In this document: in pieces, positions 49,385-58,785 of the stretch | Numbering within the stretch: position 1 is the first letter of the stretch | Layout: each line of letters opens with the position of its first letter | Assembly: GCF_024628865.1 (NCBI RefSeq) | Contig: NZ_CP102384.1 | Location: 3,979,001-4,043,000, forward strand | Origin: Sphingopyxis sp. DBS4 | Lineage (GTDB): Bacteria; Pseudomonadota; Alphaproteobacteria; Sphingomonadales; Sphingomonadaceae | DNA: 64,000 nucleotides | Direction: 5' to 3' | Notes under the pieces: generated by a model | What the model saw: the letters and a program-made list of their open reading frames with translations, nothing else | Databases searched by the model: none | What the model was told of the DNA's origin: nothing | Translations under genes and position numbers: made by a program

Positions 49385-51805
49385 TCATTCGTAGCGGAGC
49401 GCATCGACGATGCGCCCGCGCGCCGCCGCCATGATCTGCGCCGAACTGACAAGGATCGCGACGAGGACCGTCGCGCCCGCCACCCCGGCCAGCAGCCAGA
49501 CCGGCAGCTCGGTCCGCGCCGCGAATTGTTCGAGCCAGTGGCGCATAACCGCGTAACCGGCGCCGAGACCCACGGCGCACGCGACGAGCACGGGAAGCAG
49601 GAACTGCCAGAGCAGCAGACGGACGATCTCGCCCGGCGAGGCTCCCATCGCGCGGCGAATGCCGATCTCCTTGCGGCGGCGGTCGGCGGAAAAGGCCGAC
49701 AGCGCGAACAGCCCCATGGCGGCGATCACGAGCGCGACGAGCGCGCAGGCCCCGATCACGCGCCCCTGCACGATCGTCGTACGGTACCGGTCCGCCTCGA
49801 TCTGCGACAGCAGCCGCGCCTCGAGCGGCCCGCTATCGCCCATCGCCTGCCAAATCCACCCCAGCCGCGCGCGCACGTCGGGGAGCGCCGCGGGGCTCGT
49901 TTCGACCGCGAGCACGCCCCATTCGGGCGACCTGGCGCTGTATATGAGTTCGCCCGCGGGTTCGAGCACGCTCGCCGACGCATCGCGAACCACCCCGATG
50001 ACAGTGTAGGGCGTCGTCGGCGGATTGGGTCCGACCTGCAGCGAGATGCCTAGCGGCTGGCCGATCGCCGCCTGCGGCGATGCGAATCCGAAATGGCGCG
50101 CGGCGGTCTGGTTGATGACGACCTCGCTCCGGCTGGCGCTGCCATCGCGCGCGGGTGCGAAGGTCCGGCCAGCGAGCGGATCGAGTCCGGCGAGCGCAAA
50201 GAAATACGGATCAACCTCGACGAAGCCCGGGGTGAAACGCTGGCCTTCGCGGTTGATCGCGGTGACCCCGCCGTGCGGCGCAAGGTTGAAGGCGCCCGCG
50301 GCCGAACAGCTTGCACGGCGCACGCCGGGCAACTCGCGTACCGCCTGCGCCAGCCCCGACCGGCATTGCGTCGCGATCGTCAGCACCGCCCCGCGTCCGG
50401 TGCCTAGCGCACGATCGATCGCGAAATCGGTCTGCCGGTATACCGTGATCGCAGCGACGAGCAGGCCCGTCAGCGTCGCGAACTGGATAATCACCATCGT
50501 CCGGCCGATCCACGCGGGTGCCGACAGGCCGGTCGCTCCGCCGCCGAGCGCCGCCGTCGGCCGGAGCGACGACAGGATGAAGGCCGGGTAGAGTCCCGAC
50601 GCCACGCCGATCACGAGCCACACGGCCAGCAGCGGCAGAAGCAACCCCGGCTCGCGCGTCAGGTCGAAGGCGAGCGACAGGCCGAGCAGTCCATTCACCG
50701 CAGGCAGCGCCAGCTCGACGATTCCCATGCCAAGGATCAGCGCGACAAGCGTGACGAGCAGGCTTTCGCCGAGGAACTGGGCGATCAGCTGCCCCTGCGC
50801 CGCCCCGCACGCCTTGCGCACCGCGACCTCGACGCCGCGCCGGCCGGCGCGCGCGGTCATCAACGCGACATAGCTTGTCGACGCCATAAGGAGGATCAGC
50901 GCCCCGACCGCGCCGATCGCCATGACAACGGCCGGATCGACGCTCGGCTTGCCGTGCGGACTGTCGTCGGGCGGCCCGAAGTGGATGTCGGCAATCGGCA
51001 GCGCATAGCCGCCGACCTTCGTGCCGCTGGCCGCCGCCATCGCCTGAAACGGGCGAATGACATCGTCGAGCGCGGGCTGAAGGTCGGCGGCGCGCGTCCC
51101 CGGTTTGCCGCGAACATAGGTCAGAATGGGCAGGTTGATCGTCGGCACCGGGCTGGCATCGGCGCGCGCGAGCGGCGACGCTGCGCCCCGACCCGAAGCG
51201 ACGAATTGCAGATCGAGGTGCGTCCGCGCGGGCAGGTCGGCGAACACCGCCGTCACCCGCAAACGCCGGACCGCGCCGTCGGCGCCCACGATCTCGATCG
51301 CCGCGCCGCGCGGCGGGGCCCCGCCGAACAGCTTGCGCGCGCTGTCTTGCGACACCGCCACCGTGTCCGGCTCGGCGAGCGCGCTGGCCAGCTGCCCGCT
51401 GACGGACGCAAGCGGCAGGACCTCGAAAATCGCGGGATCGGCCCACACGAACCCCTGCGCGCGGATCGGCGGGGCATCGGCGCGTGCGCGGACGACCGGA
51501 TCGTCCTGATAGATGCGGGCAATCGTCTCGATCCGGTCGCTTCGCGCCGCAAGCGCCCTCGCAAGGATCGACGGCGTCACCGCCGATACGCGCTCGGGCT
51601 GTCCCGGCTGGGCGACGGTGCCCGTCATCCGGAAAATGCGTTCATATCCCGGAATGAAGTTTTCATAGGCGTGCTGCTGCCGCACGAACAGCCCGGTGAC
51701 GATCGCGGCGGCAAGCGCCAGCGCCAGCCCCGCAAGCGTCACGACCGCATAGAGTCCGCCGCGCGCAAGCTGGCCGCGGGTAGAGGAAAGAATGCTGCGC
51801 AGCAC
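49385..51805 (-). CDS. ABC transporter permease, FtsX/MacB superfamily (two-module)
   Basis: 806 residues. An N-terminal helix (about 20-45) leads a MacB-type periplasmic domain, then an FtsX core of three helices (about 285-400). A second periplasmic domain follows (GVTAINREGQRFTPGFVEVDPYFFALAG), then a second FtsX core ending AAARGRIVDALRYE. The duplicated 8-helix layout is that of the large permeases of regulated MacAB-like exporters. It is followed on the operon's upstream side by an ATPase and an adaptor gene, making a complete efflux system, probably for peptides, lipids or drugs. Confidence 0.88.
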   Translation of the reverse strand: MLRSILSSTRGQLARGGLYAVVTLAGLALALAAAIVTGLFVRQQHAYENFIPGYERIFRMTGTVAQPGQPERVSAVTPSILARALAARSDRIETIARIYQDDPVVRARADAPPIRAQGFVWADPAIFEVLPLASVSGQLASALAEPDTVAVSQDSARKLFGGAPPRGAAIEIVGADGAVRRLRVTAVFADLPARTHLDLQFVASGRGAASPLARADASPVPTINLPILTYVRGKPGTRAADLQPALDDVIRPFQAMAAASGTKVGGYALPIADIHFGPPDDSPHGKPSVDPAVVMAIGAVGALILLMASTSYVALMTARAGRRGVEVAVRKACGAAQGQLIAQFLGESLLVTLVALILGMGIVELALPAVNGLLGLSLAFDLTREPGLLLPLLAVWLVIGVASGLYPAFILSSLRPTAALGGGATGLSAPAWIGRTMVIIQFATLTGLLVAAITVYRQTDFAIDRALGTGRGAVLTIATQCRSGLAQAVRELPGVRRASCSAAGAFNLAPHGGVTAINREGQRFTPGFVEVDPYFFALAGLDPLAGRTFAPARDGSASRSEVVINQTAARHFGFASPQAAIGQPLGISLQVGPNPPTTPYTVIGVVRDASASVLEPAGELIYSARSPEWGVLAVETSPAALPDVRARLGWIWQAMGDSGPLEARLLSQIEADRYRTTIVQGRVIGACALVALVIAAMGLFALSAFSADRRRKEIGIRRAMGASPGEIVRLLLWQFLLPVLVACAVGLGAGYAVMRHWLEQFAARTELPVWLLAGVAGATVLVAILVSSAQIMAAARGRIVDALRYE

Positions 51806-51807
51806 GG

Positions 51808-52488
51808 TCAGGCACCCAGCTGCGTCTGGCTGACGACCCGGCCGTCGAGCAGCTGGATCTTGCGATCGGCGCGGTCGGCCTGCGAAAGCGAGTGCGTCAC
51901 CATCACGACGCTCGTTCCCTGTCCGACCGCCTGCTGGAGCAGGTCCATCACCGCCTCGCCGTTCGCGGTGTCGAGATTGCCGGTCGGCTCGTCGGCGAGG
52001 ATCAGGCGCGGGTCGGACACGAGCGCGCGCGCGACCGCCACGCGCTGCTGCTGACCGCCCGACAGCTGTTTGGGCAGGTGGCGGGCCCGATGCGGCATGC
52101 CGACCCGGTCGAGCGTCCGCTCGACACGTTCGCGCCGTTCGCGCGCGCTCGTCCCGCGGTAGAGCAGCCCCAGCTCAACATTCTGCGCCACCGTCAGTTC
52201 GTCTACCAGATTGAAGCTCTGGAACACGAAACCGATCGAGGCGCGGCGCAGGCGGGTCAGCTCGTGCTCGCTCGCGCGGCTCACATCCTCGCCGAGCAAT
52301 TCGATGCGCCCGCCGTCGGGACGGTCGAGCAGCCCAAGGATGTTGAGCAACGTCGACTTTCCGCAACCCGAAGGCCCCATGATGGCGACGAACTCGCCTT
52401 CGCCGACGGTCAGCGACACATCGCTCAGCGCATGCGTGCGCACCTCGCTGGTCTCGTAATTTTTCGAGATGGTCTCCACGCGCAACAT
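51808..52488 (-). CDS. ABC transporter ATPase (LolD/MacB-type)
   Basis: 226 residues. Walker A GPSGCGKST (38-46), Q-loop VFQSFN, signature LSGGQQQR (142-149), Walker B LILADE (162-167) and H-loop VTHSLS are all present. The length is that of the MJ0796/LolD/MacB group, which powers FtsX-type permeases. It lies 2 nt upstream of the permease gene and 9 nt downstream of the adaptor gene. Confidence 0.95.
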   Translation of the reverse strand: MLRVETISKNYETSEVRTHALSDVSLTVGEGEFVAIMGPSGCGKSTLLNILGLLDRPDGGRIELLGEDVSRASEHELTRLRRASIGFVFQSFNLVDELTVAQNVELGLLYRGTSARERRERVERTLDRVGMPHRARHLPKQLSGGQQQRVAVARALVSDPRLILADEPTGNLDTANGEAVMDLLQQAVGQGTSVVMVTHSLSQADRADRKIQLLDGRVVSQTQLGA

Positions 52489-52497
52489 GATTGTCTC

Positions 52498-53745
52498 CTA
52501 TCGAAGGTTGATGCGCCGATATGCGTTCCAGCCGTCATAGCTGGACGTGATCACGCGGTCGCCGGGCACGAGCCCGGCCAGAATTTCGACCTCACCGGCA
52601 TTGCGCCGCCCGATCCGGATCGACCGGCGTTCGGCACGATCGCCCCCGGGTGCCAGCACAAAGACCCACCGGCCGCCCGACGCCTCTAGAAAGGCGCCGG
52701 CCGGAAGCAGCAGCGCCGGGCGATCGGCGCCGAGCGACAACCGGCCGCGCACGGCCTCGCCCGCGACAAGGCCCGACGGTTCGCCGCGCACGAAATCGAG
52801 GTCGACGCGGAACGATCCGCCCGTCACCCGCGGATAGATACGCGACACCGCCAGTTCAGCGCGGCGCCCGTCGACCTCGGCGCGCTGCCCGACGCGCACG
52901 CGCCCCAGATAATATTCGTCGACGCGCGCGGACACGCGAAATCCGGTGTCGAGCGCCAGCTCGCCCAGCCGGTCGCCGCGGTTGCGATTCTCGCCGAGCT
53001 TGACGTCGAACGCCGACAGACGGCCCGCCGCGGGCGCCCGTACCGTCAGATCGCCCAGTTTCGCGCGCGTCACCGCAAGGCTCCTGCCCAGCGTTGCAAG
53101 CTGCGTTTCGATCTGCGGCGCCTGCAGCGCGCTCAGCCGGCCCTGCCGCCGTCCGCGCGCTTCCTGGATCGCCTGCCGGTCGGCGACAGCGCGCTGCTCG
53201 TCTTTCAGGCTGTCGATTGTCTTTGCCGGAACGAAACCCTTGGCCGCGAGCGGCAGGCTGCGGCGGAGGTCGCGATCGACGCGTGTGCGGTCGTAGCGGG
53301 TCAGCGCCAGCGCCTGCGCATTGTCGCTGCGGTCCTGCTCGAGTTGTTGCTGATACGCCTGAAGCTGGGTGATCGATTCGATCAGTCGCGCTTCCTGCGA
53401 CAGAATATCGAGCTCAAGCGTCGTATTCGTGAACTCGACCAGCGGCTGGCCTTCAGCGACATGATCGCCCGACCGGACGAACAGGCGGCGTACCCGCCCG
53501 CCCTCCGCGGCGTCGAGATAGATGATATCGCGCGGTTCGATCTGCCCCTGCAGGCTCGTCATGTCGCGAAACAGGCCGCGCTCGGCGCGCGCGACGGTGA
53601 CCTCGCTCGCCGGCACCGACAGCGACGGCGTCGCGAACTGGCGCACGCCGATCACAAGGGCCAGCGCGGCGACCATCAGTCCCGACGCCAGCGCGGCTCC
53701 GCGGCGATGACGCCGCAGCCAGTTTTGCCGCAAGGGTTCGTCCAT
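52498..53745 (-). CDS. Periplasmic adaptor (HlyD/MacA-like)
   Basis: 415 residues. A single N-terminal membrane anchor (about 17-36) precedes a barrel-sandwich half-motif (AAEGGRVRRLFVRSGDHVAEGQPLVEF). A long alpha-hairpin (about 108-210) contains QLQAYQQQLEQDRSDNAQAL, then come the second lipoyl half (LTVRAPAAGRLSAFDVKLGE) and a beta-barrel domain. It links the ABC permease to an outer-membrane channel; no TolC-type gene is in the cluster. It is the first gene of the exporter operon, divergent from the regulator genes. Confidence 0.92.
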   Translation of the reverse strand: MDEPLRQNWLRRHRRGAALASGLMVAALALVIGVRQFATPSLSVPASEVTVARAERGLFRDMTSLQGQIEPRDIIYLDAAEGGRVRRLFVRSGDHVAEGQPLVEFTNTTLELDILSQEARLIESITQLQAYQQQLEQDRSDNAQALALTRYDRTRVDRDLRRSLPLAAKGFVPAKTIDSLKDEQRAVADRQAIQEARGRRQGRLSALQAPQIETQLATLGRSLAVTRAKLGDLTVRAPAAGRLSAFDVKLGENRNRGDRLGELALDTGFRVSARVDEYYLGRVRVGQRAEVDGRRAELAVSRIYPRVTGGSFRVDLDFVRGEPSGLVAGEAVRGRLSLGADRPALLLPAGAFLEASGGRWVFVLAPGGDRAERRSIRIGRRNAGEVEILAGLVPGDRVITSSYDGWNAYRRINLR

Positions 53746-53854
53746 GGGGTCACAAGCTCCTCATGCCGCGAGTATCGCTTGGCGCGGCAAAAACAGGAAA
53801 TTCAATATTATCAAGAACTTGATTAGAACACTCCACGTCTTTCGACCGAGCCAG

Positions 53855-53870
53855 TGTCCGGGATCGGACA
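53855..53870. promoter_or_regulatory. Palindrome TGTCCG-GGAT-CGGACA
   Basis: A perfect 6-bp inverted repeat with a 4-nt spacer, in the middle of the 214-bp divergent region between the exporter operon and the response-regulator gene. It is a good candidate binding site for the Fis-type regulator. Confidence 0.6.
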
Positions 53871-53959
53871 GCGCCATAGCGCGATTCGCCGCCCGGCCCG
53901 CGCAAGCGCCTGCTTTTGCTCAGGTTCCCTGCGGGCGCGGGCTCCGGTAAGATCGCGAA

Positions 53960-54499
53960 ATGGACAGCCCCCAAATCCTGCTGGTCGAAGACGATCAGGC
54001 TATCGCGCAGGCGATCGGCCTCGCGCTCCGCGGCGTCGCGGAGGTCGAGCATCTGACCGGCCCCGAAGCGCTTCCCGACCCGGGATCGTTCGACGAATAT
54101 GCCGCGATCCTCCTCGACATGAACTTCCGCCCCGAACAGCGCGACGGCCGCGCCGGACTGGGCGCGATCGACCAGCTGCGCATCGCCGATCCGACGCTGG
54201 CGATCGTCGTGCTCACCGTGTTCGGCGGCGTCACGATCGCGGTCGAGGCCCTCAAGCGCGGCGCGTGCGATTTCCTGCTCAAGCCGTGGCGCAATGACCG
54301 GCTCGTCGCCGCCGTCGGCGCGGCGATCGAGCTCACCGCACGCCAGCGCGCCGGCGCGGCGATGAGCCTCGAGATGATCGAGCGCCACGCGATCGAACGC
54401 GCGATCGAGCGCGCCGACGGCAATATCAGCCGCGCCGCCGCGGCGCTCGGCATCACGCGCCCAACGCTCTACCGGCGCATCGAGAAACATGGGCTCTAG
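53960..54499 (+). CDS. Response regulator with Fis-type DNA-binding domain
   Basis: 179 residues. The receiver domain (1-120) has D11/D12, phosphorylation site Asp53 (LLDMNF) and Lys108 (LLKPW). The C-terminal Fis-type helix-turn-helix (about 144-179) reads AIERAIERADGNISRAAAALGITRPTLYRRIEKHG. It resembles NtrC/PrsR-type regulators in both end domains but lacks the central AAA+ sigma54-contact domain, so it should act like RegA/ActR without sigma54. Its last 11 nt overlap the kinase gene. Confidence 0.9.
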   Translation: MDSPQILLVEDDQAIAQAIGLALRGVAEVEHLTGPEALPDPGSFDEYAAILLDMNFRPEQRDGRAGLGAIDQLRIADPTLAIVVLTVFGGVTIAVEALKRGACDFLLKPWRNDRLVAAVGAAIELTARQRAGAAMSLEMIERHAIERAIERADGNISRAAAALGITRPTLYRRIEKHGL

Positions 54500-55808
54500 C
54501 GACGCGCGCGGCGGCCGGCGCCATTGGTCGTTCGCCGTCGGGCTCGCCGCGCGCGGGCTCGCCGCCGGGTGCTCCGCGGCGGGCGGCGTCGCGCTTTTCC
54601 TCTCGGGCCGCCCCGCGCTCGCGCTGATCGCCGGCGCCATCGCAGCGCTCGCCTTCCTCGCGCTCGTGCACGCCGCGCGTCGGGCCGAGCGGACGATGCG
54701 CGAGCTCGCCGACCAGCTCGCGATCGCGGCCGACGACCGCCCATCGGCCTTGCCCTCCGCGTTCGCCGATCTCGACGCCGCGATCGTCCGCGCGGTCGAC
54801 GCGATGCGGCAGCGCGAGGCGCGGCACCGCGCGCAGGCGCACGGCGACGAAGCCCTGCTCGACACCGTCCCCGCCGCACTGTTCCTGACCGATGCTGCGG
54901 GAAGCCTGCTGCGCACCAACCGCTCCGCGCGCGCTCTAGCGCGCGCGGCGCCCGCGCGCTTCGCCGATCATCCGGCCTTTGCCGCCGCCGACGCCGACGC
55001 GCTGCTCGTCGGCAGCCCCGAATCGGGCCGCCTGTTGCGCCTGACCGACGGGCGCAGCGCGCACGCCTCGGTCGGGCTGTTCGAGCTGGCTGACGGATCG
55101 CGGCGGCGGCTGATCGCTGTGCAGCCCGTCGCCGAAAGGCTGGGGGCGATCGAAACCGACGCGTGGCACCGGCTGAGCCGTGTTCTCGCGCACGAGATGA
55201 TGAATTCGCTGAGCCCCGTGATCTCGCTCGCCGAAAGCCTTGCCGCGCTCGATCCCGCCACCCCCGCCGATCGCGCCCAAGCCGCCGCGGCAGCCGCCAC
55301 GATCGCGCGGCGCGCGCAGCATCTGATGGGTTTCGTCGAACGCTACCGCCAGTGCCTCGCGATCCCGCAGCCGCGCCGCGAGCCGGTCGATCTCGCCGCG
55401 TTCGGCGCCGACATGCTCGCGCTCGCGCAGGCGTTCGACGCGCGCGCCGCGCTGCGCATCGACGGTGCGGCGCCCGGCGCCGTCGTCGCGATCGACCGCG
55501 AACTCGTCGAACAGGCGCTGCTCAACTTACTCAAGAACGCCATTGAAGCCGCAGCGGACCGGTCGCAACCCGTAGTAACCCTCGGCTGGAACATCGCCGG
55601 CGACATGCTGTGCTTCACCGTCGAGGATAACGGCCCCGGCCTTCCCCCCGACGCCGAAGACATCTTCCTCCCCTTCTACACGACCAAAGCCGACGGCGGC
55701 GGGATCGGGCTTACGATCGCGCGCCAAATAGCGATCTCGCACGGCGGAGCGCTGACCGCCGAACCACTACCAGCTGGGACGAAGCTGTCGATGCAACTGC
55801 GGATGTGA
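54489..55808 (+). CDS. Sensor histidine kinase (NtrY-like) partner of the Fis-type regulator
   Basis: 439 residues. Two N-terminal membrane helices (about 14-38 and 42-62) precede a PAS-like segment (about 120-215, TVPAALFLTDAAGSLLRTN). The phosphoacceptor His235 is in VLAHEMMNSLSPVISLAESL. The ATPase domain has LLNLLKNAIEAA, DNGPGLP and GGGIGLTIARQIA. It overlaps the regulator gene by 11 nt. The gene is complete; IS91-like copy 2 begins only 12 nt after its stop codon. Confidence 0.9.
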   Translation: MGSSDARGGRRHWSFAVGLAARGLAAGCSAAGGVALFLSGRPALALIAGAIAALAFLALVHAARRAERTMRELADQLAIAADDRPSALPSAFADLDAAIVRAVDAMRQREARHRAQAHGDEALLDTVPAALFLTDAAGSLLRTNRSARALARAAPARFADHPAFAAADADALLVGSPESGRLLRLTDGRSAHASVGLFELADGSRRRLIAVQPVAERLGAIETDAWHRLSRVLAHEMMNSLSPVISLAESLAALDPATPADRAQAAAAAATIARRAQHLMGFVERYRQCLAIPQPRREPVDLAAFGADMLALAQAFDARAALRIDGAAPGAVVAIDRELVEQALLNLLKNAIEAAADRSQPVVTLGWNIAGDMLCFTVEDNGPGLPPDAEDIFLPFYTTKADGGGIGLTIARQIAISHGGALTAEPLPAGTKLSMQLRM

Positions 55809-55952
55809 TGCGAACGGAAATGGCCGATGCACGAACCGCTGCGCGGATTGGCGCTAGCCTCGATGTAAAGCAGCCCTTCGAGCGCATCGCCTGATTGAAC
55901 GTGGGCTGCCGCAGGCAGACCCTTTCGGCTCCTTCACCTGAGGAGTCGAACG

Positions 55953-56861
55953 ATGAATGAACTTATCCAGATTGGCCCGATCAGCCCGCTGCGCCAGCGC
56001 CTGATCGACGATATGACCATGCGCCGCTTCTCGAAGGAGACGCAGCGTAACTATCTGCGCGACGTTGGGAGGTTCGCGACCTGGCTCGGGCGCTCGCCGC
56101 ACACCGCAAGCGCCGAGGATATCCGGCAGTTCCAGATCGAGCAGCAACAAGCCGGCGTCCCGGCGCCGACCATGAACAGCATCGTCGGCGCGCTGAGGTT
56201 CTTCTTCACGCACACGCTCGACCGCCCCGACCTCGCGCGCAAGCTGGTCCGCACCAGGCAGGTACGCAAGATCCCGGTCGTCCTCACCATGGCCGAGGTG
56301 AAGCGCCTGCTCGATGCCACGCGCTCCTTGAAGCACCAGGCGGCGCTGTCGGTCGCTTACGGCGCGGGCTTGCGCGTCGCCGAGGTGTCGGCGCTCAAGG
56401 TCAGCGATATCGACAGCAAGCGGATGCTGCTCCGGATCGAGCACGGTAAAGGCGGGCGATACCGCAATGCCATGCTGCCCGAAGGGCTGCTCCTGCTACT
56501 GCGCGACTGGTGGCGCGCCGGGCGGCAACAGGGCATCCTCGTCCCCGACGGCTGGCTCTTTCCCGGACAGAGCACAGCGGCGCCGATCAGCACCCGCCAG
56601 CTCTACCGTGTCGTCGTCGAAGCCGCTGAAGCAGCAGACATCGACAAGCGCGTCGGACCGCATACGCTGCGCCACAGCTTCGCCACCCACTTGCTCGAGG
56701 ACGGTGTCGATATCCGCGTCATCCAGGCGCTGCTCGGCCATGCCAAGCTAAACACCACCGCCTTCTACACCCAGGTTGCGACGAGGACCGTTCGCTCGAT
56801 CGTCAGCCCGCTCGACAGGCTCGCGCTCGCATCGCCCAGCGAGGAAGCGCCCGACGGCTGA
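55953..56861 (+). CDS. Tyrosine recombinase of the IS91-like element, copy 2
   Basis: Identical in protein sequence to the product of 44417-45325 (302 residues, same catalytic Arg, HTLRHSF and Tyr segments). Start and ribosome site are also the same. Confidence 0.92.
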   Translation: MNELIQIGPISPLRQRLIDDMTMRRFSKETQRNYLRDVGRFATWLGRSPHTASAEDIRQFQIEQQQAGVPAPTMNSIVGALRFFFTHTLDRPDLARKLVRTRQVRKIPVVLTMAEVKRLLDATRSLKHQAALSVAYGAGLRVAEVSALKVSDIDSKRMLLRIEHGKGGRYRNAMLPEGLLLLLRDWWRAGRQQGILVPDGWLFPGQSTAAPISTRQLYRVVVEAAEAADIDKRVGPHTLRHSFATHLLEDGVDIRVIQALLGHAKLNTTAFYTQVATRTVRSIVSPLDRLALASPSEEAPDG

Positions 56862-56866
56862 GGTCG

Positions 56867-58057
56867 ATGCGCGCCTCACTCGAGGTCGCCGACATCTTCC
56901 GCGCTGCCGGGCCAACCTACCGCGCCGCCCATGCCGGGCATCTGAGCCTGCACCAGCTCAAGATCATGTCGGCGATCGAACATTGCCGCACCGCCGCGCT
57001 CGGCGGGCATGTCGAGGCCTGCACCGACTGCGGGCACTGGCGGATCGCCTATAACAGCTGCCGCAACCGGCACTGCCCCAGGTGCCAGGGCGCTGCGGCG
57101 CGCAGTTGGCTCGAGGCGCGCGAGGCCGATCTGCTCCCAGTCGGCTATTTCCACGTCGTGTTCACCCTGCCTGCCGAGGTTGCCGCGATCGCCTTCCACA
57201 ATAAGGCGCCCCTCTATGACCTGCTGTTCAAGGCCGCGGCCGATACGATGCTGACCATCGCCGCCGACCCGAAGCACCTCGGTGCCCGGATCGGCATCAC
57301 CGCCGTCCTCCACACCTGGGGCTCGGCGCTCACCCATCATCCGCACATCCACATGATCGTGCCCGGCGGCGGCATCTCCCGCGATGGAACGCGCTGGATA
57401 TCCGCACGCCCAGCCTTCCTGCTCCCGGTCCGCGTCCTTGGTGCCCTGTTCCGACGCTTGTTCCTAACCCGCCTTCGCGCGCTGCACGATGCCGGCAAGC
57501 TCGCCTTCTTTGGCAGCCTCACTCATCTTGGCGAACGACGTGCTTTCCTGCGGCACCTCTCTCCCGTCAGGAAGAAGCGCTGGGTCGTATATGCCAAGCC
57601 GCCGTTCGCTGGTCCCGAGGCCGTGCTCGCTTATCTCGCGCGCTACACCCACCGGGTCGCCATATCGAACAGTCGGCTCCTCCGGTTCGATGAGGAAGGC
57701 GTCACCTTCCGCTACAAGGATTACCGCAAGGCCGGCGCTGGACGGCAGCAGGTCATGACGCTCGGCGCCGACGAGTTCATCCGCCGCTTCCTCCTCCACG
57801 CCCTGCCGCGCGGGTTCCACCGCATCCGCCACTATGGCCTCCTCGCCAGCGCACACCGCAAGGATCATCTCGAACGCGCCCGCCGCCTGCTCGATGTCGC
57901 ACCCCCACCGACCGACGAGCCCGCCGACGATGCAGAGCCCCGACCGACCTGCCCGTGCTGCGGCGGTACCATGATCATCATTGAGGTCTTCGAGCGCCGC
58001 TACCAGTCCCGCGCGCCGCCACCGCCATCCCTCGCACCCGGGACACCGGCGCCGTGA
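56867..58057 (+). CDS. IS91-family rolling-circle transposase, copy 2
   Basis: Identical in protein sequence to the product of 45331-46521 (396 residues), including the zinc-binding cysteines and the HPHIHM motif. Both copies look functional. Confidence 0.93.
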   Translation: MRASLEVADIFRAAGPTYRAAHAGHLSLHQLKIMSAIEHCRTAALGGHVEACTDCGHWRIAYNSCRNRHCPRCQGAAARSWLEAREADLLPVGYFHVVFTLPAEVAAIAFHNKAPLYDLLFKAAADTMLTIAADPKHLGARIGITAVLHTWGSALTHHPHIHMIVPGGGISRDGTRWISARPAFLLPVRVLGALFRRLFLTRLRALHDAGKLAFFGSLTHLGERRAFLRHLSPVRKKRWVVYAKPPFAGPEAVLAYLARYTHRVAISNSRLLRFDEEGVTFRYKDYRKAGAGRQQVMTLGADEFIRRFLLHALPRGFHRIRHYGLLASAHRKDHLERARRLLDVAPPPTDEPADDAEPRPTCPCCGGTMIIIEVFERRYQSRAPPPPSLAPGTPAP

Positions 58058-58356
58058 CCCGGCACGGCCCGTCGCCTTCCTCGTCCAGGGCAGACCCGCG
58101 CCTGGAAGCGGACCCGCTCGCGACGGGGCTGCCCAAAAGCAGACGTCGCACCACCAAAATCGGTCCGCCCGCTTTTCGGCGTCCGCTTTTGCGACCCATA
58201 TGCAGACGGTCCGCTATCGCGCACGTCCGCTTTTCGGCAGCACCTAGCTACCCCACGATCTCCGCAAAACAGCTTTCCCCATAGCTCACACCATGACCAC
58301 CGCGGTTCGGGCATCGAAGACTTTCCGACGCCTGGCGGCGTCCGAAACTCTCAACG

Positions 58357-58785
58357 TTTGCTGTCAGGCCGCTTCCGGGACGCAGATCTCAACAAGCAGA
58401 CATTTGGTTGCGTTAGCTCGTGAGGCGGATATCCAGAATTACATTTACGTCGACAAAGCGGTCAAAATGGCCGTCCAGGAAACCTCTTAAGTGATTGCCC
58501 AACTACCCGACATTGGAACAGCCAAGGCCGGCAACGGCAACGGCAATTATAGTCGGTTAATCAGATGGTGGGGGGGGAGGTAGCTCAAAAGCTGCCAGCA
58601 TTCCGGTCGATGCCAGCGCAACGACCAATGGCGGCTCGATCGACACGGTATCAAGCCGCGGCGCTCCGCATTTGGTAGCAAGGAATTCATAAATCGTTTG
58701 CGATCGGCCTCTCACGGAACGGCTGTTTCACCGCATCCGCACTATGCCGAGCTAGCGCGGCTGGCATTCCCCGATTGCAACCTGC
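58357..58785. other. Non-coding stretch right of IS91-like copy 2
   Basis: No credible gene is seen. It contains a segment ending CAAGCAGACATT (about 58393-58404) that resembles the right flank of copy 1 (TAAGCGGACATT), and a run of eight G near 58572. The antiporter gene ends at 58786 on the minus strand with no obvious terminator here. Confidence 0.4.

Larger units (their letters stand above)
55820..58356 (+). mobile_element. IS91-like element with recombinase gene, copy 2
   Basis: Direct repeat of 44284-46820 at an offset of exactly 11,536 bp, with identical encoded proteins. The near-identity implies recent duplication. Left flank is the kinase gene; the right flank differs from that of copy 1 apart from a weakly similar AAGC-GACATT segment. 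Confidence 0.88.

Noticed and set aside
58293..58490. Small frame crossing the right border of IS91-like copy 2
   Set aside because: Half of it lies in the element tail and half in unrelated flanking DNA; no conservation or ribosome site is visible.
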